The notes under the pieces: model-generated
The model's database searches: none
What the model was told of the DNA's origin: nothing
What the model saw: the letters and a program-made list of their open reading frames with translations, nothing else
Source of the DNA: Flavobacteriaceae bacterium
Lineage (GTDB): Bacteria; Bacteroidota; Bacteroidia; Flavobacteriales; Flavobacteriaceae
Assembly (NCBI GenBank): GCA_019090365.1
Contig: JAHRWC010000024.1
Coordinates: 1 to 5,282 of the forward strand
Reading direction: 5' to 3'
DNA: 5,282 nucleotides
In this document: in pieces, positions 1 to 5,282 of the stretch
Position numbering within the stretch: the stretch's first letter is position 1
Layout: every line of letters begins with the position of its first letter
Position numbers and translations under genes: made by a program

Positions 1-22
1 TAGATAATTTAAGGGTATTTGT

Positions 23-1948
23 TTACAAGAAGAAATTCCAGACCAAACCAAAGCGAATTACTGGATCGCGGTATGGATATCCTGGTGCTGAAAAATATTC
101 ATTGGTATTACTAAAAAGTGAATTGATGTTTTCAAATTTAAAATAAATGCGTGTCTGACGAACTTTTGCATTAAAGAAAATATCTACCATAGGAAAACCT
201 CCTAATTCTTGATCGTTCTGCACATAGAATTCGGCTAAAACAGGATCATAGGCATTTGAGTTAAACTCTGTGAAATATTTTAAAGTTACACCAGTCTGCA
301 TAAACAATGCCTTTTTAAACCAATGATCTTGGTAATACAAAGTATTTCGTGTAATAATTTCTGGTACGTTTAAAATGAATTCACCATTTAAAACACTTTG
401 ATACATGATAGTATTTGCAAGCGCAAACCTTTTATATCGAAATTCCTTTTCAACCTTTACCTTTAAATAATCAACTCGCTCTCCATATTGATGAGGTGTT
501 GGTGTAGAATCATTTGTTTTAATTCCAAAATAGGTATAATCATCAATTCCTGTATAGCTGATATCTGCATTAAAAAACTTCTCAGATTTTAATTTTAAAT
601 GTAACTCCTGTGTTTTTACATTATCAAAATTAGTTTGCCAATTATAGTTTTTATAATCATTTTGATATAATAAAAAATTATAATTAGGTGCTGCAGAATG
701 TATATTTATTTCAGCTTTTACATTGGTATCTTCATTAAAAGCATACGATGCTCCTGCATTGATATAATTTCCATCAAAATCGCTCGATACATTTATGGCT
801 CCTTCACCAAACAATTTAAATCCTTTATATTCTTTATTAAAAGTTGCTCCCGCTTGAATCGTTGTACCCTTTATACGATTAGTAATTCTTCCTTCATCTA
901 AAATTAATACTGAATTATAGCCATAGTTATGTTCGGTATAATTAGCAAATGCAGATAAATTACCTAAAACTTTATTTGAATACTTCGCAAATCCTTCCGC
1001 TTTAAATTCTTTATAATTTACCCTCGAATGAATGTTAGGTGTATAAGATTCACCAAAGTCAGAAAAAGGAGAATCTTGCACATATGTATAAGACTTATCA
1101 TCATAACTTATATTATTACCAATCGTCAAAGAATGAGTTGACAGGCTGTCTTTATCGCTTATTAATTGATATTCATGTTCAGCAAAAGCCCTAAATCCTT
1201 TTAACACGTTTTTCGCATTTTCAAAACGAACATCTAACCGTCCACGGTCTTTAAACTCGGGATCATCTTCAATAAATAACTGAATAGCATTTTCCTGTAA
1301 TCCACCATTCTCTTCATTGATAATATCTTGAGCCAAAATATAAGAACGTATTTGATACCTTTTACTTTCTGTATGATAATTGGATGTAAATCTAAAATTA
1401 CCTGTGCTTGTTAATTCATGTTGATACTTTCCTAAGGAACGCACTCCTTTATACGCAATGGAAAAATTAAACTTTTCAGAAGTATTTACTGTTAAAAAAG
1501 CATCTAATTGTTGTCCTTGTTCAAAAGCAGTTTTATAGTATAAATCACTTAATGGAGTTGGTACATGATAATAATTAATATCGTCATGACCCATAAAATT
1601 AAAATGATGTCCTTGCGCCACAAACTTTGGCAATAAATGTTTTTCTCTAAATGAATAAGCTAATGTGTTATAAGCTTGCCCCACATTATTAAAAGGAATT
1701 AATTCGAAATCATCCTTTCTTAGGTAGTTAAATTTATAATCCTTTTGGATGCTTAACGAAGTATCTATATAAGTTGTATCTCTTTTAGAGGAAATAATTT
1801 TATACAGATTGATTGGAGGTTTTTCATCTGTAGTAGATTCTTCATTGGTAGTACCTTGAGTGTTTCCTCTTTGATTTCTGTTTTTTATTTGAGAAAACAT
1901 CGTGCAAGAAACACTTATAAAAAGAAGAAGAAAAAGTCTTTTACCCAT
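23..1948 (-). CDS. Putative outer-membrane porin (Porin_10-like beta-barrel)
   Basis: The gene encodes a complete 641-residue protein resembling the Bacteroidota putative porin family (Porin_10-like). Such proteins are predicted outer-membrane beta-barrels; their substrates are generally unknown, and none can be named here. Residues 1-19 form a signal peptide: basic Gly-Lys-Arg start, hydrophobic Leu/Phe core, and Met-Phe-Ser before Gln20. A polar low-complexity linker rich in Thr, Asn, Glu and Gln follows at about 23-45. The rest alternates polar and aromatic or hydrophobic residues as in transmembrane beta-strands. A segment at about 105-175, including VPTPLSDLYY at 129-138 and GVRSLGKYQ soon after, looks like the conserved start of the family's barrel. 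The C-terminus (RFGLVWNFFL) is an aromatic-rich final strand of the kind recognised by the BAM machinery. I chose the ATG at 1948; the in-frame TTG one codon upstream is less likely. It is transcribed divergently from rnhB. Family assignment is from recognition, not a search. Confidence 0.85.
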   Translation of the reverse strand: MGKRLFLLLFISVSCTMFSQIKNRNQRGNTQGTTNEESTTDEKPPINLYKIISSKRDTTYIDTSLSIQKDYKFNYLRKDDFELIPFNNVGQAYNTLAYSFREKHLLPKFVAQGHHFNFMGHDDINYYHVPTPLSDLYYKTAFEQGQQLDAFLTVNTSEKFNFSIAYKGVRSLGKYQHELTSTGNFRFTSNYHTESKRYQIRSYILAQDIINEENGGLQENAIQLFIEDDPEFKDRGRLDVRFENAKNVLKGFRAFAEHEYQLISDKDSLSTHSLTIGNNISYDDKSYTYVQDSPFSDFGESYTPNIHSRVNYKEFKAEGFAKYSNKVLGNLSAFANYTEHNYGYNSVLILDEGRITNRIKGTTIQAGATFNKEYKGFKLFGEGAINVSSDFDGNYINAGASYAFNEDTNVKAEINIHSAAPNYNFLLYQNDYKNYNWQTNFDNVKTQELHLKLKSEKFFNADISYTGIDDYTYFGIKTNDSTPTPHQYGERVDYLKVKVEKEFRYKRFALANTIMYQSVLNGEFILNVPEIITRNTLYYQDHWFKKALFMQTGVTLKYFTEFNSNAYDPVLAEFYVQNDQELGGFPMVDIFFNAKVRQTRIYFKFENINSLFSNTNEYFSAPGYPYRDPVIRFGLVWNFFL

Positions 1949-1967
1949 CAATTTTTTACTTATCGTG

Positions 1968-1975
1968 CAAAGGTA
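1968..1975 (-). promoter_or_regulatory. Candidate -7 box of the porin gene promoter
   Basis: Read on the minus strand this is TACCTTTG, a full match to the Bacteroidota -7 consensus TAnnTTTG used by the primary sigma factor. Transcription would begin about 3-5 bases downstream, near 1964, leaving a leader of roughly 16 bases before the ATG at 1948. I see no TTG at the expected -33 distance, so the upstream element is weak or absent. The box abuts the opposing rnhB box. Confidence 0.6.
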
Positions 1976-1983
1976 TACTTTTG
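1976..1983 (+). promoter_or_regulatory. Candidate -7 box of the rnhB promoter
   Basis: TACTTTTG is a full match to the Bacteroidota -7 consensus TAnnTTTG. Transcription would start near 1987 and leave a leader of about 24 bases before the rnhB ATG at 2011. No clear TTG -33 element lies about 20 bases upstream, where the sequence is a T-run. The leader has no Shine-Dalgarno sequence, as is usual in this phylum. Confidence 0.6.
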
Positions 1984-2010
1984 AACGGAATTTGTTGATA
2001 TAAATTTTAC

Positions 2011-2610
2011 ATGCTAAAGTTAAAAATACATCAAAATTTATTAGAGTGTGGAACTGATGAAGCAGGACGAGGATGCCTTGCTGGACCAGTTACTGCAGCT
2101 GCTGTTATACTTCCAGATGATTTTACAAATGAAATATTAACAGACTCTAAACAATTAACAGAAAAAAAACGACTCTTATTAAAAGAGATTATTGAACAGG
2201 AAGCAATTAGTTTTGGAGTTGCACATATTATGATGGACGAAATTGATACCATCAATATTTTAAATGCTTCCATTCTAGGAATGCATCATTCCATTAAAAA
2301 ACTACAACCAAAACCTGAATTTATAGCTGTAGACGGGAATAGATTTAAACCTTATCCTAAAACACCACACGAATGTGTAATTAAAGGCGATGCAAAATAT
2401 TTACATATTGCAGCTGCTTCTATCCTAGCGAAAACGTCTAGAGATGCCTTTATGAAAAATATTCATGAAGAATTTCCTATGTATAACTGGAAACAAAACA
2501 AAGGCTATCCAACAAAAGAACACCGTGAAGCAATAAAAAAGTACGGAATTACTAAATATCACCGTACAAGTTTTCGTTTACTACCTGAACAATATAAAAT
2601 TGATCTATAA
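2011..2610 (+). CDS. rnhB: Ribonuclease HII
   Basis: This is a complete 199-residue RNase HII, the usual length for the family. The enzyme cuts the RNA strand of RNA-DNA hybrids in the cytoplasm and starts ribonucleotide excision repair by nicking 5' of single ribonucleotides embedded in duplex DNA. It uses divalent metal ions. The expected active-site carboxylates are visible: Asp16 and Glu17 in the TDEAGRG motif, Asp108 in VDGNRF and Asp127 in KGDAKY. The Gly-Arg-Gly at 19-21 and Tyr166 in NKGYPTKEH correspond to the residues that sense the 2'-hydroxyl at the RNA-DNA junction. The [12 protein letters not shown] helix at 134-145 is also typical. The ATG at 2011 puts the DEAGRG motif at the normal distance from the N-terminus. 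It is divergent from the porin gene, and the lipoprotein gene follows 73 bases downstream on the same strand. Nothing in it looks degraded. Confidence 0.97.
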   Translation: MLKLKIHQNLLECGTDEAGRGCLAGPVTAAAVILPDDFTNEILTDSKQLTEKKRLLLKEIIEQEAISFGVAHIMMDEIDTINILNASILGMHHSIKKLQPKPEFIAVDGNRFKPYPKTPHECVIKGDAKYLHIAAASILAKTSRDAFMKNIHEEFPMYNWKQNKGYPTKEHREAIKKYGITKYHRTSFRLLPEQYKIDL

Positions 2611-2670
2611 ATTGTTAAGAACACGTCAACAAACTCTTGTAATAAACATAAAAAATAATATTTTCCTTTC

Positions 2671-2678
2671 TATTTTTG
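2671..2678 (+). promoter_or_regulatory. Candidate -7 box just upstream of the lipoprotein gene
   Basis: TATTTTTG matches the TAnnTTTG consensus and ends only five bases before the ATG at 2684. If used, transcription would start at about 2681-2683, giving an almost leaderless mRNA. No TTG sits about 20 bases upstream; the nearest, at 2637-2639, is too far away. In a T-rich region such as this a chance match is quite possible, and the gene could instead be read through from rnhB. Confidence 0.4.
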
Positions 2679-2683
2679 TATCT

Positions 2684-5119
2684 ATGAAATGGTTTCTGAA
2701 AATAACTTTATTTACTTTATTGATTTCACTTGTTTGGAGTTGTGAAGATGCTAGCACAAAAGTTGGCGAATTAAAAGATTTTATTCCTGAAAATACTTCA
2801 GTAGTTTTTAATATCTCCGATTTTGAAACATTACAAGCAGATATTAATAACAACGATTTAATTTCAAAATTTTCTAAAACTTCAGCCTTTTCTTTTATTT
2901 CTGAAAACAATTTATTAAACCATTTACAACCTGAAGGTAAAAGTATTTTTTGTGTTAATAAAAACCCATCAGCATATACTTTTATTACAAAACAAACCGG
3001 AAATGTGCTTGTTCTTGATTCAATTAAAAATGCTTCTTCCGAAGAGATATTAATCGACAAACACCCAATTTATAAAGTGTTGATTGATTCGGTTGTACAC
3101 TTTACAACTTTAAAGGATAGTGTTTTTATAGCCTCATCTTCGCAAACATTACTTCAAAATATATTGAAGCAAAAAGTTGAAACTAATCCTGTGTTTCAAA
3201 AAATTAATTCAATTAAAAATGAAGAGGGTTTTAAAGCTATAATTAAAGCTGACAACATAGTAATTAATGATTCATTAGCAATCAATTTTGCTTCTCTCGC
3301 TTCTTTAAATACTCAAATTCTTCCGGATGCTATAACTGCAACTGGGGTTGTGTTAGATAGAGATAGCCTACCTCAATTACTTTCAGTGTTTAAAGGCTTA
3401 GTGCCACAACAAAATGACATTGCAAAGATTACACCTGTTGATGCTAAAAGTGTGATCTCACTTACATATAATGACTTTGAAGCTTTTCAAGAAAACTGTA
3501 ATACCTACAATAATCAACATGATGATTCAGAAGAAATAATTTCGCTACTCGATGCTATTAGCGAGGTTTCATTTGTTGAACATCGTTTAGGGAATTCAAT
3601 CGTTTTAAATAGTGTTGACCCTTCTACAACTAAAGAAGAATTAGTGCGATTTAGTACTCAAAAAGAAGCTTTTAAAGAGGTCATGCTTCATGATTTAAAT
3701 AGATCGAATTTATTTTCTAAAACATTTTATCCTTTCTTTGAGCAAACTGAAATGAATTATGTCTTTCAGATTGATCAATTCTTTGTTCTTTCTGAAAATG
3801 AAGAAATTTCAAAACATATCATTTCTTCATATCTGAATAATAATTGTCTCGTAAATACTAATTATTATAAAGAAACTGTTTCACAATTAAGTAATGCTTC
3901 TTCTCTATTGATTATGAAACTTAATGGTAATTTTTCTTCAAGTATTGCGTCTTTATTTAATTCAGAAAACACTTCAGAAATACAAAAGATTAACTTTAAA
4001 AAATATCCTTTGGCTGTATTACAACTTTCATATGATCGTGATTTTGCACATTTAAATTTTGTCTGTAAAGAAGTTTCAAGTCAGAAAAGAACTTCAGGAA
4101 TTGTTTCTCAATTGGCTACGATTACATTTGAAAATGATTTACTAAATGAACCTCAATTTTTCAGCAACCATCGTACAAAAGGGAAAGATATTATTGTTCA
4201 AGATATTACAAATACCCTACATTTCGTTTCAGAAAAAGGAAAAACACTTTGGACCAAAAAACTTAAAAGTCCAATTTTAGGAACAGTACAAGAAGTTGAT
4301 ATTTTAAGAAATGGGAAAAAACAATTAGCATTTACTACCGAAAATAATTTTTATATTTTAGACAGAAATGGGAAAGCAGTGGCTCCATTTCCTCTTAAAT
4401 TTAAAGATAAAATAACACAGCCATTATCTGTATTTGATTATGATAACAAACGAAAATATCGTTTTGTAGTTACACAAGGAAAAGAAGTACTGATGTATGA
4501 TAGTAAAGGTAAAATTGTAAAAGGATTTACGTTTAAAAAGGCTAGCTCAAATATTGTATTAGCGCCGCAGCATATACGTATGGCACGTAAAGATTATATT
4601 TTAATAGCTGAAGAAAACGGTACATTAAATATCTTAAGCAGAGTTGGTAAAAGCAGAGTTTCTGTTAAAAAGAAATTCAATTTCTCTACAATGCCAATAG
4701 CAAAAGAAGCAGATAACTTTGTAGTAATTACGAAAGAAAATTCCAAAGAAAGTATTTCGCAAACGGGTAAAGTCATCTCTAAAACTTTAAAGGTTTCTTC
4801 TAATTATTCGTTTACAATTAAAGGAAAAACAAAGGTCACTCTTGATGATTATTTACTTCGAATTAACGGAAAGTTAATAGAACTCCCTTTTGGTATTTAT
4901 ACTCAACCAAAGATATTTTCTGTAAATAGATCTACCTATATTTCAGTAACTGAAACCCAAGAAAAAAAGGTGTATGTCTACTCTAAAAATGGCACATTAC
5001 TTTCTGGTTTTCCTGTATTCGGAGCTTCAAATGCTGAACTAGGAGATGCCAATAAGGATGGTAAATTAAACCTTATCGTTACAGGCAGTAAAAACGTAGT
5101 TATTTATTATTCTTTATAG
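2684..5119 (+). CDS. Large lipoprotein: duplicated N-terminal module plus C-terminal beta-propeller-like repeats
   Basis: I do not recognise a named gene; the function is unknown. The 811-residue product starts with a lipoprotein signal peptide (Lys2, hydrophobic core 4-18, LVWSC lipobox with Cys20), so it is probably anchored in the outer membrane. Acidic residues follow the cysteine (Glu21-Asp22). Residues about 30-415 appear to hold two diverged copies of one module: one opens at Pro35 and the other at Pro251, each with a beta-strand then Asp-Phe-Glu. The style recalls DUF3352-type proteins, unverified. Residues about 500-811 carry seven turns of a beta-strand followed by Gly-Lys or Asn-Gly and another strand (near 518, 562, 608, 655, 695, 728 and 769), suggesting a PQQ/WD40-like seven-bladed propeller. 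Residues 788-797 (DANKDGKLNL) resemble a calcium-binding FG-GAP/VCBS loop. The ATG at 2684 is preferred over an in-frame TTG at 2600 because it gives an intact signal peptide directly. Confidence 0.85.
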   Translation: MKWFLKITLFTLLISLVWSCEDASTKVGELKDFIPENTSVVFNISDFETLQADINNNDLISKFSKTSAFSFISENNLLNHLQPEGKSIFCVNKNPSAYTFITKQTGNVLVLDSIKNASSEEILIDKHPIYKVLIDSVVHFTTLKDSVFIASSSQTLLQNILKQKVETNPVFQKINSIKNEEGFKAIIKADNIVINDSLAINFASLASLNTQILPDAITATGVVLDRDSLPQLLSVFKGLVPQQNDIAKITPVDAKSVISLTYNDFEAFQENCNTYNNQHDDSEEIISLLDAISEVSFVEHRLGNSIVLNSVDPSTTKEELVRFSTQKEAFKEVMLHDLNRSNLFSKTFYPFFEQTEMNYVFQIDQFFVLSENEEISKHIISSYLNNNCLVNTNYYKETVSQLSNASSLLIMKLNGNFSSSIASLFNSENTSEIQKINFKKYPLAVLQLSYDRDFAHLNFVCKEVSSQKRTSGIVSQLATITFENDLLNEPQFFSNHRTKGKDIIVQDITNTLHFVSEKGKTLWTKKLKSPILGTVQEVDILRNGKKQLAFTTENNFYILDRNGKAVAPFPLKFKDKITQPLSVFDYDNKRKYRFVVTQGKEVLMYDSKGKIVKGFTFKKASSNIVLAPQHIRMARKDYILIAEENGTLNILSRVGKSRVSVKKKFNFSTMPIAKEADNFVVITKENSKESISQTGKVISKTLKVSSNYSFTIKGKTKVTLDDYLLRINGKLIELPFGIYTQPKIFSVNRSTYISVTETQEKKVYVYSKNGTLLSGFPVFGASNAELGDANKDGKLNLIVTGSKNVVIYYSL

Positions 5120-5160
5120 ATAACTATAACATATTTTATAATAATTGTTACATTAGTTAT
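5120..5160 (+). terminator. AT-rich stem-loop after the lipoprotein gene, possible terminator
   Basis: Immediately after the TAG stop, ATAACTA (5120-5126) pairs with TAGTTAT (5154-5160), and TAACA (5127-5131) pairs with TGTTA (5146-5150). This gives a 12-base-pair stem with a three-base bulge (5151-5153) and a 14-base loop. It is almost entirely A-T pairs and no T-run follows, so it is not a classic intrinsic terminator. It could protect the mRNA 3' end, help termination, or be chance in such AT-rich sequence. Confidence 0.3.
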
Positions 5161-5187
5161 AGCCTTAAGCATTTAACTTTCATATTA

Positions 5188-5218
5188 TTGATTGTTTAAA
5201 ACGATTAATTTTTCTTTG
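5188..5218 (+). promoter_or_regulatory. Candidate promoter for the truncated downstream gene
   Basis: A TTG at 5188-5190 lies 20 bases before TTTCTTTG (5211-5218), which matches the TAnnTTTG -7 box except for the second base. The spacing fits Bacteroidota promoters. The box ends two bases before the ATG at 5221, so transcription would begin at or next to the start codon. The imperfect box and the T-rich context keep confidence low. Confidence 0.35.
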
Positions 5219-5220
5219 TA

Positions 5221-5282
5221 ATGAAATATAAATATTTAGTATTACTTTTTTTTACCTCTATCGTTATTGCGCAAAACAGTAA
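5221..5282 (+). CDS. Secreted protein of unknown function, 5' end only (cut by the window)
   Basis: Only the first 20 codons are present and the reading frame is open at the window edge. They encode a typical type I signal peptide: two lysines (Lys2, Lys4), a hydrophobic core of Leu, Val and Phe at about 6-16, and Val-Ile-Ala before Gln18, where signal peptidase I would cut after Ala17. The Ala-Gln junction is common in flavobacterial exported proteins. The protein is therefore exported to the periplasm, outer membrane or medium, but nothing of the mature domain is visible and no function can be given. It begins 101 bases after the lipoprotein stop, on the same strand, and probably has its own promoter. 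Confidence 0.75.
   Translation, partial: MKYKYLVLLFFTSIVIAQNS

Noticed and set aside
698..901. 67-codon plus-strand open frame inside the porin gene
   Set aside because: It is antisense to the porin reading frame, of low-complexity composition (Ile, Phe, Ser, Tyr), and shows no sign of being a real gene.
1904..1906. Cys15 of the porin signal peptide as a lipoprotein cysteine
   Set aside because: The preceding residues Ser-Val-Ser lack the Leu/Val/Ile usually found at -3, and a better signal peptidase I site (Met-Phe-Ser before Gln20) lies just downstream in a protein predicted to be a beta-barrel.
1949..1951. TTG start one codon upstream of the porin ATG
   Set aside because: The ATG at 1948 follows directly and gives an ordinary signal peptide; nothing favours the rarer start codon.
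2612..2632. Small inverted repeat TTGTT/AACAA after rnhB as a terminator
   Set aside because: Only five base pairs with an 11-base loop and no T-run directly after it; expected by chance in this AT-rich sequence.
2600..2683. In-frame extension of the lipoprotein to a TTG at 2600, overlapping the end of rnhB
   Set aside because: It would put 28 residues, several of them basic and polar, in front of an intact lipoprotein signal peptide. The ATG at 2684 gives a normal signal peptide length, and a candidate promoter box lies inside the extension.
2626..3060. 144-codon open frame on the minus strand
   Set aside because: It lies antisense to the well-supported lipoprotein start and has no recognisable domain or promoter; it is best explained as a chance open frame.

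Overview
The window looks like a piece of chromosome from a member of the Bacteroidota, most likely family Flavobacteriaceae. The evidence is the strongly AT-rich sequence, the absence of Shine-Dalgarno sequences, promoter-like TAnnTTTG (-7) boxes in front of genes, signal peptides ending in a small residue followed by Gln, and the protein families present: a Bacteroidota-type putative porin, a flavobacterial-looking RNase HII, and a large lipoprotein. The genus cannot be decided from this stretch.

Layout: (1) 23-1948, minus strand, a complete outer-membrane beta-barrel protein of the putative porin type. (2) 1949-2010, a 62-base divergent intergenic region in which the two -7 boxes abut to form a 16-base near-palindrome. 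(3) 2011-2610, plus strand, rnhB, a complete RNase HII with all expected active-site carboxylates. (4) 2611-2683, a 73-base gap with a candidate promoter box almost touching the next start. (5) 2684-5119, plus strand, a complete 811-residue lipoprotein of unknown function. It has an apparently duplicated N-terminal module and a C-terminal seven-repeat beta-propeller-like region that ends in a calcium-binding-type DxNxDG loop. (6) 5120-5220, a gap with an AT-rich stem-loop and a candidate promoter. (7) 5221 to the window edge, the first 20 codons of a secreted protein cut off by the window.

The genes do not form an obvious pathway. rnhB is housekeeping (removal of ribonucleotides from DNA), while the porin, the lipoprotein and the truncated gene encode envelope or exported proteins. 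rnhB and the lipoprotein may share a transcript. I see no mobile element, CRISPR array, tRNA, rRNA or defence system, and nothing that makes a strong case for an undescribed system. The points most worth a second look are the abutting divergent promoters and the domain architecture of the large lipoprotein.
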